Below, in pieces: positions 49,542 to 58,618 of a stretch of 64,000 nucleotides of DNA. A program made the position numbers and the translations under genes. The notes under the pieces are model-generated. The model ran no database searches. It saw nothing but the letters and a program-made list of their open reading frames with translations, and had not been told where the DNA came from. Source of the DNA: NIOZ-UU13 sp035528395 (GTDB lineage Bacteria > Planctomycetota > Phycisphaerae > Sedimentisphaerales > Anaerobacaceae); NCBI GenBank assembly GCA_035528395.1, contig DATKYR010000036.1, positions 1 to 64,000 on the forward strand, read 5' to 3'. The stretch's first letter is position 1. The number at the start of each line of letters is the position of its first letter.

Positions 49542-51546
49542 TTGCCTTTTTGCGCGTGTAATTTAGAAGCCCGGCCGAAAGCAAAATTTCCCGGTCGCGC
49601 TCGGAAAGTTCCAGCCTGCCGACAAAATCGAATGAGCCGGTCGCACTTACAATCTCAACCTTGTCACTGCCCTTGATTGCTTCGAGCAGATTATCTATCA
49701 CAAGCTCATCATCGCACCCGATTTTATCATAGTCAGCCTCCCGGGCAAATTCGATTGGCACGATGCAGAAATTTATCAAGTTTGCCTTGTGGATTCGCTC
49801 GATACTTTTTGCGAGCACCGCCCGCACACCCAGATACATCGGACAAAGTGCGGCGTGCTCTCTGGAAGAGCCCTGGCCGTAGCTTTCGCCCGCCACGATG
49901 ACACCGGCTATCGCTTTTTTCTTTAACTCAAGTGCCCGTTCGGCAAACGTCGGCTTACCTTCTTCGTTGAAACAATTAAAAACCACCTTTGCATATTCGG
50001 GCACATTTGAGCGCAGTTTTAGAAAGGTCCCCGCCGGCATAATATGGTCGGTGGTTATCTTGTCGCCGCATTTAATCAGCACCTTGCCCGTCAGTTTCTG
50101 CTGCAACGGCGCAGGCGGCTGGGGCACCACAATCGTAGGCCCGCGCAAAACCTCTGCTTTCGCAGCATCCCTTTCGCTCAAAGGCTTCTCTATCATACTG
50201 TCGTCGACGGCAAATTCATCCGGCAGGTCGATTTTCGGGTATTGAAATCCGAGCAATTCCGGCAAATCACGCGGGTCGGTAATTCGGCCTGTCAGAGCCG
50301 AAGCAACCGCCGTTTCCGGACTGACCAGATAGACCTTATCGCCTTTTGTCCCGCTTCGGCCGGCAAAGTTTCTGTTAAACGTCCGCAGACTCACTACCTC
50401 ATCCGCCGGTGAAAAGCCCTGACCGATGCAAGGCCCGCAGCCGGATTCCAATATCCGGGCGCCTGCTGAAATCATATCAGCCAATGCCCCGTTTTGAGCT
50501 AACATATTCAGGACTTCTCTGCTGCCCGGAGCGATTGCACATTCGACCATATTATTTACACGTCGTCCTTTTAATACTTCCGCCACCATCATCAAATCGG
50601 CAAAGCTCGAATTTGTGCAACTTCCTATCACCACCTGGCCGATTTCGGCACCGGCGATTTCGCAGACCGCTCTCACGTTATCCGGAGAAGATGGACACGC
50701 CGCCATCGGTTCAAGCTTAGACAGATTTATCTCGATGACGCGATCATATTCGGCGTTTGCATCGGCTGCTAAGGGCTGGTAGTCTTTTTCTCGTTTCCGG
50801 GCAGACAGAAATTTTCTCGTTTGCTCATCGCTGGCGAAGATGCTCGTTGTTACACCCAACTCCGCCCCCATATTCGTTATCGTCGCCCGCTGTGGTACAG
50901 ACAGCCGTTCTGCGCCCTCGCCGAGATATTCGACCACCCAGCCGACATTGCCTTTTGTTGAAAGTATGCTCAACAGCTTGAGAATAACGTCCTTCGCAGC
51001 CACCCAGTCATTCAATTCGCCGGTAAGTTTTACTCCCAGGACCTTTGGGCATTTCAGGTAAAACGCCCCGCCGGCCATCGCCACCGCCACGTCCAGCCCG
51101 CCGGCCCCGATAGCTAACATACCGATTCCGCTGCCCGTCGGCGTATGCGAATCACTGCCCAACAGCGTCGCCCCGGGTTTGCCGAACCGCTCCAAATGGA
51201 CTTGGTGACAGATGCCGTTGCCCGCCCGCGAATGATAAACTCCGCACTTTGCAGCTATCGTTTGCAGGTACAAATGGTCGTTGTGGTTCTCCGGCCCGAA
51301 GCCGGTCATATTGTGGTCAACGTAGCTGACCGACAAATCGGTTTTAACTTTATCCGCCCGCAGCCCCGTCTTGCGACGGGAGTCGCTGGGGCCTGCACCC
51401 ATAGACTCGTACAGCAAAAACGCCGTTGTCCCCGTGGCATCCTGCGTAAGCGTCTGGTCAATACGAATCCCAATCTGCTCGCCGGCGGCAAGACTGCCCT
51501 CGACAAGGTGGTTGCCAAGTATCTTGTAAGTAAGCGTTCGTCCCAA
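49534..51546 (-). CDS. acn: Aconitate hydratase
   Basis: A 670-residue iron-sulfur enzyme of the TCA cycle. Cluster cysteines are in VIGSCTNSS and SGCGPCIG; further motifs are HQVHLERFG, GSDSHTPTGSG and the C-terminal swivel GESYGQGSSREHAAL. I place the start at a TTG (51546), because AAGGAG lies seven bases upstream and the family N-terminus (GRTLTYKILGNHL) follows at once; a start 29 codons earlier would add an unrelated extension. The 670-residue length fits the shorter aconitase type. Confidence 0.93.
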   Translation of the reverse strand: MGRTLTYKILGNHLVEGSLAAGEQIGIRIDQTLTQDATGTTAFLLYESMGAGPSDSRRKTGLRADKVKTDLSVSYVDHNMTGFGPENHNDHLYLQTIAAKCGVYHSRAGNGICHQVHLERFGKPGATLLGSDSHTPTGSGIGMLAIGAGGLDVAVAMAGGAFYLKCPKVLGVKLTGELNDWVAAKDVILKLLSILSTKGNVGWVVEYLGEGAERLSVPQRATITNMGAELGVTTSIFASDEQTRKFLSARKREKDYQPLAADANAEYDRVIEINLSKLEPMAACPSSPDNVRAVCEIAGAEIGQVVIGSCTNSSFADLMMVAEVLKGRRVNNMVECAIAPGSREVLNMLAQNGALADMISAGARILESGCGPCIGQGFSPADEVVSLRTFNRNFAGRSGTKGDKVYLVSPETAVASALTGRITDPRDLPELLGFQYPKIDLPDEFAVDDSMIEKPLSERDAAKAEVLRGPTIVVPQPPAPLQQKLTGKVLIKCGDKITTDHIMPAGTFLKLRSNVPEYAKVVFNCFNEEGKPTFAERALELKKKAIAGVIVAGESYGQGSSREHAALCPMYLGVRAVLAKSIERIHKANLINFCIVPIEFAREADYDKIGCDDELVIDNLLEAIKGSDKVEIVSATGSFDFVGRLELSERDREILLSAGLLNYTRKKANE

Positions 51547-51643
51547 TTTTGAACTCCTTGAAAACCAAAACACAAAGTCTAACATAAACGCCGGATAAAG
51601 ACAAATCCTATGTTCGCTCAAATGGTTGAACAACCTTTACTCG

Positions 51644-51685
51644 CAAAAATAATAAACGGCCTTGTGTTCATTCACACAAGGCCGT
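51644..51685 (-). terminator. Rho-independent terminator after the second pseudopilin-Hint gene
   Basis: Read on the minus strand, ACGGCCTTGTGT and ACACAAGGCCGT form a perfect 12-bp stem with a 6-nt loop, followed by TTATTATTTTT. It is the counterpart of the terminator at 30587. Confidence 0.85.
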
Positions 51686-51760
51686 CCAGAGAGAACAATC
51701 GCAGGAACTGTCTTTATGCAATCCGGCTTTCCAACAATAAACTGCTGCCATCAGGCTGCT

Positions 51761-53047
51761 TTACCAATCGCGCACAACCACGCCGTCTTCGCCTACTAAA
51801 TACTGCTCGCCATCTTTCACCTTAAGATTGTACACCTTGCCGACATAAGGCATTGCTCTTTTTACAACGCTTTTAATCACGATTGAACCGTTTAAGGATT
51901 TTAGTTTAAGGCCGCTTCTTAAATTCTGTGCCGCAATCCACTGTCCCGAATCAAGCATGAAGCAGTGTGCTGCCACAACGCTGATTCGGTTGCCGTTTTC
52001 GAGCGTTATATCGCGGCATTCGAATGTTCCCTGATGCTCCTGGAGTTTCTCGATTTGTACCGCTGTTGCAAGACAGTCGACTTTGCCGACCGTCTGCCCA
52101 GCGGTAACTTTAGAGATTTGCACGAGTGCACCATCTACCCACACCGGGGTATCGGCAAGAAAACACGGTCTGCCTTTTGGTTCGGACTCGCCTTCGCCAT
52201 CGTGTACCAGCAACGAATCCAATCTATCCTGTGGCTCACTGGCGCCAGGAATAGGATAGCCGCCCCGTCGAATATCTGCGCCGTCCCACCAGGTGTAGAT
52301 GTTATCGTCATTGATACCGCAAAAAGGCTTTTTTTCAAAGCTCACATGGCTGTCCATAAACAATACATTTTGTCCATCTTCCTGGTGAGCAATTGCGTTT
52401 CCAATGTTGATTGCTTCTTTGCCGCCGGTGGGATTGTATGAGCTCAACAAGCCGGCATCCTTGCCTTCGGCAGCGGGAGAGGTAATCCACGGATTCCGGT
52501 CGGCCGCCACCGCCATACCCGGTTCGCTCGATGTGGTCAGGGCGTACAGGCCGTAAGGCATATGGTATGCGTAGCTGCAATGATTCGCCGCCTCAGGGCC
52601 GAAGTCCCAGAGGTCAATAAGCTCTCTGTTGCCCGCATTGTATTCGGATGGCTTAAATTCCGTGGTCCCGGAATCACTCTTGCAAACGAACGACTTGGGC
52701 GTTACCTCGGCATACTTGACCAGAAGATAAAAGCTGGATGTAATAGTGGCCGCACCGCCGCTGCCGTCAGGACTTAAGCCATAAGCGGCGAATCGGTTAT
52801 CGGCCAGCCACTGAGGTATTGTGCCGGTCCATGTGCTGTTTCTGCCGCCGGCACGCGGCAGCTCATCGTCGTAATCGTTGGCATAAATCAGCATTGCCTT
52901 GCCGATGCCGGACAGGTTCGTCCCGCAGACCATTCTAAAGGCAACCTGCCTGACCCTGGCCAGGGCGGGCATTAAAATGCCCATCAACAGAGCTATGATC
53001 GCAATTACGACCAGAAGCTCAACTAATGTAAAACCTTTGCGTTCCAT
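51761..53047 (-). CDS. Pseudopilin-like protein with C-terminal Hint domain (paralogue)
   Basis: A 428-residue paralogue of the protein at 29211. The prepilin start (GFTLVELLVVIAIIALLMGI) and pseudopilin region are nearly the same. The Hint domain starts at Cys295 (CFLADTPVWVDG), has the block-B His in SVVAAHCFML and ends VYNLKV...YLVGEDGVVVRDW. The His-Asn end of inteins is again absent and the block-B Thr is Val. The linker before Cys (about 275-294) and the Hint loops vary most. AAGGAG precedes the ATG. Its leader shares inverted-repeat architecture with the other gene. Confidence 0.85.
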   Translation of the reverse strand: MERKGFTLVELLVVIAIIALLMGILMPALARVRQVAFRMVCGTNLSGIGKAMLIYANDYDDELPRAGGRNSTWTGTIPQWLADNRFAAYGLSPDGSGGAATITSSFYLLVKYAEVTPKSFVCKSDSGTTEFKPSEYNAGNRELIDLWDFGPEAANHCSYAYHMPYGLYALTTSSEPGMAVAADRNPWITSPAAEGKDAGLLSSYNPTGGKEAINIGNAIAHQEDGQNVLFMDSHVSFEKKPFCGINDDNIYTWWDGADIRRGGYPIPGASEPQDRLDSLLVHDGEGESEPKGRPCFLADTPVWVDGALVQISKVTAGQTVGKVDCLATAVQIEKLQEHQGTFECRDITLENGNRISVVAAHCFMLDSGQWIAAQNLRSGLKLKSLNGSIVIKSVVKRAMPYVGKVYNLKVKDGEQYLVGEDGVVVRDW

Positions 53048-53069
53048 TTTATTTCTCCTTCAATTTTTC

Positions 53070-53245
53070 GGAGATTCGCGCGACCCACCGTTTTTGGGCA
53101 CATTTCAATAATCTCTGTAATAACAATAAGTACAACCTACTACCGGGCTCGCATTATGACAGTCCCTGCCAAAGAGCGACGTATAGCGTTAAACGCCGTT
53201 TTTTTGCGAATCTCCATTGTTCTGTTTTTTCGCTCAAAAACGGTC
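53070..53245 (-). promoter_or_regulatory. A-B-A'-B' interleaved inverted-repeat leader, copy 2
   Basis: On the minus strand, arm A is ACCGTTTTTG (53244-53235) and A' is CAAAAACGGT (53096-53087); B is GGAGATTCGC (53215-53206) and B' is GCGAATCTCC (53079-53070). A-to-B spacing (30 nt) and A'-to-B' spacing (7 nt) equal those in copy 1; B' to ATG is 22 nt against 23. In the A stem, the A-T pair of copy 1 is a G-C pair here. A block AAAAACGG in the loop (about 53203-53196) could compete for arm A. Confidence 0.7.
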
Positions 53246-53356
53246 GGTTCAAAACAATCTTTCGAAACCGGTTTTCGCCGGGAAGCTCCGCGCAGCCGTA
53301 CCTTCCGACATTCAAGAATGTCCCCGGCTCAATTAGGAAAGCCGACCCTCCGACAA

Positions 53357-53430
53357 GCAGGCTAAGAATATGAAATTAAGAAAGCGAATATGATTGCGAC
53401 TTAAATTATAATGAGTCTTTCAAACCTGCC
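53357..53430 (-). repeat. 75-bp element upstream of pseudopilin gene, copy 2
   Basis: On the minus strand it reads GGCAGGTTTGAAAGACTC at one end and AGCCTGC at the other. Its AT-rich centre aligns with 53524-53598 and, more loosely, 28842-28930. Confidence 0.65.
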
Positions 53431-53523
53431 TTTGGGTCTCGTTGTAGTATCGGCGCAAATCCCGCGCGCAAAATTCATCTCCACTCAAAAACATACATTA
53501 AACTTCAAAAGAACTTTTCTTCA

Positions 53524-53598
53524 GGCAGGTTTGTAATATGAAATTAAAAAGGCAAATATGATAACGACTTAAATAATAAAACGTCTTTCAAACCTGCC
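53524..53598 (-). repeat. 75-bp element upstream of pseudopilin gene, copy 3
   Basis: Exact 10-bp inverted ends (GGCAGGTTTG/CAAACCTGCC) bound this copy. The centre contains TTATTATTTAAGTCG and AATTTCATATTA, as in the adjacent copy. Confidence 0.7.
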
Positions 53599-53777
53599 CG
53601 TCTCTATTTATTAATACGATAAAACATTTACTTTGTTGTTTAAATTTCGTCAATTTTCCCTATTTTCTTGAAAATTTACACAATTCTTCTTCATAATATT
53701 ATCTTAAACCTAAAATTACATATGTAAACCAATGGTAAACGGCATTTCTTTGAGAAAAGACACCAAAACGTTAATGT

Positions 53778-53868
53778 CATTGCGAGCGCCAGCGAAGCAA
53801 TCTCAAGGTATTATATTGCAAATGTTGACACGAGATTGCCACGTCGCTTCGCTCCTCGCAATGACAAT
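53778..53868. repeat. Two opposed CATTGCGAG...GCAATCTC elements
   Basis: The first (53778-53807) reads CATTGCGAG...GCAATCTC; the second (53832-53868) is the reverse, GAGATTGCC...CTCGCAATGACA. The layout matches the pair at 226-317. Confidence 0.7.
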
Positions 53869-53926
53869 GTAAAAAATAATCAGGAAACGCCGATTATCGC
53901 CGAAGGTTTTTTGCCTCTAATGTCGT

Positions 53927-55366
53927 CTATAAACGTCCGGGTGGTCTTCTGTTTTTTCCGGTCATTTTCTTGGCCGAATCGCCCAGGTCCTCACGCATTT
54001 GCTCAACGAGAATCAAAAGCCTTTTGACTACATCGGGGTACTGGGCGGAGACATCGTGCTGCTCTCCTATGTCCTTTTCCAGGTCAAACAACGCCAGGTC
54101 GATTTTTGCCTGTTCATATTTGACTGGCTGGCCGCCCGTGCCGCCCTTGCGCCCGCCGAGTGAGCGGTAACTATGGGGCAGGTGAAGTTTCCACTTTCCG
54201 CTTCGGACGGCTTCGAGGGCAAAGCCGCGATAATAGAAGAACGCTTCGTGCGGACTCTTCGCCCTGGGCCGGCCCGACATCAACGGCCAGATGTTTTTAC
54301 CATCGATGGTATGAGCAGGCAATGTCGCGCCGGTGAGTGTCGCTATTGTTGGCAGTATGTCCATTGTCGAAGCAGGCTCGTTGCAGACGGTCCCGGCTGG
54401 TATTTTACCCGACCAGCGCATAATGGTCGACTCCCGCTGGCCGCCGTCGAACGTCGTGCCTTTTCCTTCGCGTAATGGTTTAGCCGAACCGGCGTGGTCG
54501 CCGTAGCTCAGCCACGGGCCGTTGTCAGAGCTGAATATCACCAACGTTTTTTTGTCGATGCCCAATCGCTTCAGCGTTGAGAGTATCTGTCCGACAGACC
54601 AGTCGATTTCCATCATTACGTCACCGTAGAGGCCCTGCTCGGATTTGCCCTTGAATTTATCGGAGACAAACAACGGTACGTGCGCCATCGAATGAGGCAG
54701 ATAAAGAAAGAATGGCCGGTCACTGTTCTTTTCGATGAACTTTACGGCGTGCTCGGTGTACCAGGTGGTCAACTGCGTCTGGTCGGGATTATATTCGAGG
54801 ACTCTTTCGCCCTCGATAAGCGGCAGGTCGGGAAAAGTTTTATTGGTCGGGTGGTTCGGCCACATATCGTTCGAGTAAGGCAGGCCGAAGTAGTCGTCGA
54901 AACCGTGACGCATCGGCAGAAACTTGGGATGATGACCGAGGTGCCACTTGCCGTAGCAGGCGGTAGCGTAACCGAGCGGCTTGAGAACTTCAGCGATAGT
55001 CTGCTCATCGTCGCTTATGCCGATTTTTGCACTCGGGCCGATTACATTTGGCAGGCTCACACGCTGCGGATAGCAGCCCGTCATCAAAGCAGCTCGCGAC
55101 GGCGTGCAGGAAGGCGCGGCAGCGTAGAAATCCGTGAACTTTACACCTTCGGCAGCCATACGGTCGATATTAGGCGTCTCGTATCCTTTGGCTCCGAAAA
55201 CACCGACATCGGCGTAACCCACGTCATCGCAGAATACAATAACAACATTCGGCTTATCCACACTCGAAGTCCGCTCAAAGGCACTGCCGCAGCCCGGCAC
55301 CGTAAGCGCTGCCGCTGCCAGGCCTGCTGCCTTTAAGAAATCACGCCTGTTCAGATTTTTGTCCAT
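53927..55366 (-). CDS. Exported sulfatase (family S1), lipoprotein-like
   Basis: A 479-residue sulfatase, last of four in a row. Tat-like RRDFLKA (7-13) and lipobox VPGC (Cys26) suggest a membrane-anchored periplasmic enzyme. Asp47-Asp48 (CDDVGYAD) are metal ligands and Cys87 in CTPSR is the formylglycine site. The C-terminus is short and basic (TGKNRRPPGRL). AGGAGG precedes the ATG. It follows the previous sulfatase by 12 bp, so they are co-transcribed. The target sulfate ester is unknown. Confidence 0.93.
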   Translation of the reverse strand: MDKNLNRRDFLKAAGLAAAALTVPGCGSAFERTSSVDKPNVVIVFCDDVGYADVGVFGAKGYETPNIDRMAAEGVKFTDFYAAAPSCTPSRAALMTGCYPQRVSLPNVIGPSAKIGISDDEQTIAEVLKPLGYATACYGKWHLGHHPKFLPMRHGFDDYFGLPYSNDMWPNHPTNKTFPDLPLIEGERVLEYNPDQTQLTTWYTEHAVKFIEKNSDRPFFLYLPHSMAHVPLFVSDKFKGKSEQGLYGDVMMEIDWSVGQILSTLKRLGIDKKTLVIFSSDNGPWLSYGDHAGSAKPLREGKGTTFDGGQRESTIMRWSGKIPAGTVCNEPASTMDILPTIATLTGATLPAHTIDGKNIWPLMSGRPRAKSPHEAFFYYRGFALEAVRSGKWKLHLPHSYRSLGGRKGGTGGQPVKYEQAKIDLALFDLEKDIGEQHDVSAQYPDVVKRLLILVEQMREDLGDSAKKMTGKNRRPPGRL

Positions 55367-55378
55367 TTAAACAACCTC

Positions 55379-57094
55379 CTATTTCTTTTCGTTGGGTTTT
55401 TTCACAGGCCAGGCTTGGACGCCACATCTGGCTGCCCAGCTATCGTACATTGCCTTTAACTGTGCAACTTTCTCCGGATACTTTTGTGCAAGATTATTTA
55501 ACTCTGTGCGGTCGGCTTCGAGGTCATACAGCTCCCATTTGCCGGGATGCCTGGAGACCAGTTTCCACTTGCCCTGGCGCACGGCACGATTGCCCTCGTG
55601 CTCCCAGTAGATCGCTTCGCGCTGGATGGGTTTATTTTCAAAGGCCGGAACAAGGCTCTTACCCTCCATCGGTATTATCCTGTTGCCCTTGTATTCGGAC
55701 GGATACTTTGCGCCGGCAACATCAACACACGTGGCCATAATATCGATAAGATGTCCGGGCTGATGACGCAGCTTGCCCCGTGTCTTTATTCGCGACGGCC
55801 AGTGAGCTATCAGGGGCGTGGAGATACCGCCTTCGTGCACCCAGTGCTTATACAAACGAAACGGCGTGTTCGATGCGTTAGCCCAGGGCCTGCCATAGGC
55901 AATGTAGGTGTCAGCAGGGCCGGGCATCACACCATAGCCGGTACGCACCGGTCGGCCGTCACGCGTAACCTTTGGCTGCATATCGTACTGAAGTTCGTTT
56001 TTGTCCATCGGCCTCATGGAAATATCTTCTGAAGGGTCAGGCCTAACCTTACCGCGACTTCCATGTTCTTCGGCGCAGCCGCCGTTGTCGGCTAAAAAGA
56101 AAATCAGTGTGTTCTCGAAGTTGCCCACTCTTTTTAATTCCGCAACGATACGTCCGACGCCCTGATCCAGGCAATCGACCATTGCCGCATATACTTCCAT
56201 ACGGCGCTGGAACCACTGCTTGTCCTCAGCCTGCTCCCACGGCGGCACGGCTGAATCACGCGGCGTAATCTTCCACTCGCTCTTGACAATTCCCATTTCA
56301 ATCATTCGCTTGTGTCTTTCAGCCCGCAGTGCGTCCCAGCCCTGCGCGTAGCGGCCTTTGTATTTGGCGATGTCCTGGGGCAGGGCGTGCATCGGCCAGT
56401 GCGGAGCAGTAAAGGCAACATACATAAAGAACGGCTCGTCCGCGTTGTGCTCCCGAATGAATCCGGCGGCATTGTCGCTGATGGCATTCGTATAATAGAA
56501 GTCGTCACTGTCGGGCGGTATTTGCGTATTGTCACGGGTCAGTGAGCACGGGTCGTAGTAACTGCCGCCCCCGTGAATAGTTCCAAAGAAGCGGTCGAAC
56601 CCGCGCTGGCGCGGCCAGTTGTGTTTCGGGCCGTCGGGTCCACGGTATCTGGTCACGTGCCACTTGCCGGACATATACGTGCTGTAACCGGCCTGTTTGA
56701 GCACCTCGGCGATAGTAACGCAGCGGTTGTTGAGGTCGCCGCGATAACTGTCATAGCCCCTGTCCTGCATCATATGCCCGACGCCCGCCTGATGCTGGTA
56801 AAGCCCGGTCATCAGCGAGGCCCTGGTCGGGCAGCAGCGAGCAGTATTGTAAAATTGTGTAAAGCGAATACCATTGGCTGCGAGCCCATCCAGATTAGGC
56901 GTATGAATCTCACCGCCGTAACAGCCGATATCTGAATATCCCATATCGTCGGCCATAATCAGGATGATATTCGGTCGTTTGGCCCTATCGGCAAGCAACC
57001 CGGAAGCACTACTGCACCCCGGCAACGCAAGAGCCGCCGCTCCAAAGCCCACCACCTTCAGAAAATCACGGCGTGTGTAACTACGTTGACCCAT
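55379..57094 (-). CDS. Exported sulfatase (family S1), long arylsulfatase type
   Basis: A 571-residue sulfatase with a Tat motif (RRDFLKV, 9-15), lipobox LPGC (Cys27), metal Asp49-Asp50 (ADDMGYSD) and active-site CCPTR, where Cys87 is the expected formylglycine residue. It is about 90 residues longer than its neighbours, with insertions after residue 270 and near 360-410, as in larger arylsulfatases. AGGAG precedes the ATG. Third in the four-sulfatase run; the 148-bp gap before it may hold its own promoter. Confidence 0.93.
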   Translation of the reverse strand: MGQRSYTRRDFLKVVGFGAAALALPGCSSASGLLADRAKRPNIILIMADDMGYSDIGCYGGEIHTPNLDGLAANGIRFTQFYNTARCCPTRASLMTGLYQHQAGVGHMMQDRGYDSYRGDLNNRCVTIAEVLKQAGYSTYMSGKWHVTRYRGPDGPKHNWPRQRGFDRFFGTIHGGGSYYDPCSLTRDNTQIPPDSDDFYYTNAISDNAAGFIREHNADEPFFMYVAFTAPHWPMHALPQDIAKYKGRYAQGWDALRAERHKRMIEMGIVKSEWKITPRDSAVPPWEQAEDKQWFQRRMEVYAAMVDCLDQGVGRIVAELKRVGNFENTLIFFLADNGGCAEEHGSRGKVRPDPSEDISMRPMDKNELQYDMQPKVTRDGRPVRTGYGVMPGPADTYIAYGRPWANASNTPFRLYKHWVHEGGISTPLIAHWPSRIKTRGKLRHQPGHLIDIMATCVDVAGAKYPSEYKGNRIIPMEGKSLVPAFENKPIQREAIYWEHEGNRAVRQGKWKLVSRHPGKWELYDLEADRTELNNLAQKYPEKVAQLKAMYDSWAARCGVQAWPVKKPNEKK

Positions 57095-57242
57095 GTTTAT
57101 TTGCTCCTAATCATAAATAATTGTATCAGCTTTAATTCGGTTTCCCTCATCACCTAACGACAAAGCTCAGCAGCCGCTCAGACCGATTATTGAAAAATCT
57201 TGTTAGCTGCTATTAGCACTTCTTGCCGCTGCCTTTCCGCAC

Positions 57243-58598
57243 TCATGGGAACCTGAAGTCAGTCTTTCGTTTCAATCGTTCGAACTCCTTTTTCATCCGC
57301 TCCACAACATCGGCACACCCGGTGTCCCCAATCAGATTGTTGAGCTCTTGGGGGTCGTTCTCCATATCATACAGTTCATCGGTCAATTTATCAGCCAAAG
57401 GATAGGTGACGTACTTCCACCGTTTCGTCCGCACGGCGAGCACAGTGGGTCTTTTGTATTTTCGGTCAACTTCCTGAAAATATTCGTAGAGAAAACTTTC
57501 CCGGCCCGGCCGACCGCTCAGAACATTCAGCCAGCTTTGTCCCTGCATTGTACTGGGCACGCCGACTCCCGCCAACTCGAGAAGTGTCGGGGCAAGGTCA
57601 ATATTCAGAACCATCTCGCCACACCTGGTCCCGGCCTTCGCAAGGGGCGGATATCTCATAAGCAAAGGAATTCGTATGGATGGTTCGTAAGCAGCACGCT
57701 TGTCCCACATGCCGCCGTGCTCGCCATGGAAATAACCGTTATCACCGGCAAAGATAATTACAGTATTATCCAGCATTTCCTCCGCTTCGAGCGTTTCAAG
57801 GACACGGCCGAGACTTTCATCCACCGCAGCGAGAGAGCGCATATAATCGCGAATCTGGCTTTTCCAGTCCTTATCCATCTTTCTGCCCCATTCCGGCTTG
57901 GTGGCCAGATTGTCGCTGGGGTTATGTTGTGATTTGATTTCAATATCCGAATAAAGATTCTCGTGGCGCTCGGCAGGCTTGAAGGGTCCATGCACGGCCT
58001 TGTGACTGAGGTACAGCATAAAGGGCTCGTCGTGTTTTGTCTTGAGGAATCGAACTGCATAATTGGTCAATTCATCAGTAATGTAAACTTCGGACTGGAC
58101 GATCTCTCCATCCACATTCAGAGTATTCTTATCGTATCTGCCCTGCCCGCTAAAGCTGACCCAGCGGTCGAATCCCGGCCGGGGCGAATTCGTCCTGGCC
58201 ATATGCCATTTGCCGATGAATGCCGTTTGGTAACCCGCCTTGCGCAGAAGCTGCGGAAATGTTGGAATGGACGGATTCGGGTCTCTGCCGTTGTTCATAA
58301 AGACTTCGTGAGTATGGGCATAACAGCCCGTCAGGAAACTGGCCCTCGAAGGACTGCACAGGGAGGTTGTTACGAACGCATTCTCAAACAGGACGCCTTC
58401 ATCAGCCAGCCTGTCCATGTTCGGCGTTTTCAGCCAGGGATGCCCGGCACAGCTCATAGCGTCGTAGCGCTGGTCATCCGTTAAGATGAAAATTATATTG
58501 GGTCTGCGAGCAGCTTGCTCGCCACCGATCACACACCCCGGCATCGCAAGCGCTGCCGCTCCACAGCTCACCGTCTTGATAAAATCTCGTCTGTTCAT
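57243..58598 (-). CDS. Exported sulfatase (family S1)
   Basis: A 451-residue sulfatase. From the chosen ATG (58598) the Tat motif is RRDFIKT (3-9), lipobox MPGC (Cys22), metal Asp41-Asp42 (TDDQRYDAMSC) and active-site Cys81 in CSPSR. DDQRYD and the GHPWLKTPN segment set it apart from the other three and resemble sulfatases acting on larger glycans. A start eight codons upstream overlaps the previous stop (ATGA) and is equally possible. Second in the run. Confidence 0.92.
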   Translation of the reverse strand: MNRRDFIKTVSCGAAALAMPGCVIGGEQAARRPNIIFILTDDQRYDAMSCAGHPWLKTPNMDRLADEGVLFENAFVTTSLCSPSRASFLTGCYAHTHEVFMNNGRDPNPSIPTFPQLLRKAGYQTAFIGKWHMARTNSPRPGFDRWVSFSGQGRYDKNTLNVDGEIVQSEVYITDELTNYAVRFLKTKHDEPFMLYLSHKAVHGPFKPAERHENLYSDIEIKSQHNPSDNLATKPEWGRKMDKDWKSQIRDYMRSLAAVDESLGRVLETLEAEEMLDNTVIIFAGDNGYFHGEHGGMWDKRAAYEPSIRIPLLMRYPPLAKAGTRCGEMVLNIDLAPTLLELAGVGVPSTMQGQSWLNVLSGRPGRESFLYEYFQEVDRKYKRPTVLAVRTKRWKYVTYPLADKLTDELYDMENDPQELNNLIGDTGCADVVERMKKEFERLKRKTDFRFP

Positions 58599-58618
58599 AA
58601 GCGGCTCTTTCCTTTCGG

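Larger units (their letters stand above)
53048..53926. other. Leader region of the second pseudopilin-Hint gene and spacer
   Basis: It holds the inverted-repeat leader (53070-53245), two copies of the 75-bp element (53357-53430 and 53524-53598), an AT-rich part with no visible feature (about 53600-53760), and two opposed CATTGCGAG-type elements (53778-53868). No gene. Confidence 0.65.

Noticed and set aside
51547..51633. An N-terminal extension of aconitase
   Set aside because: It would start ahead of the AAGGAG site and adds residues not expected in the family.
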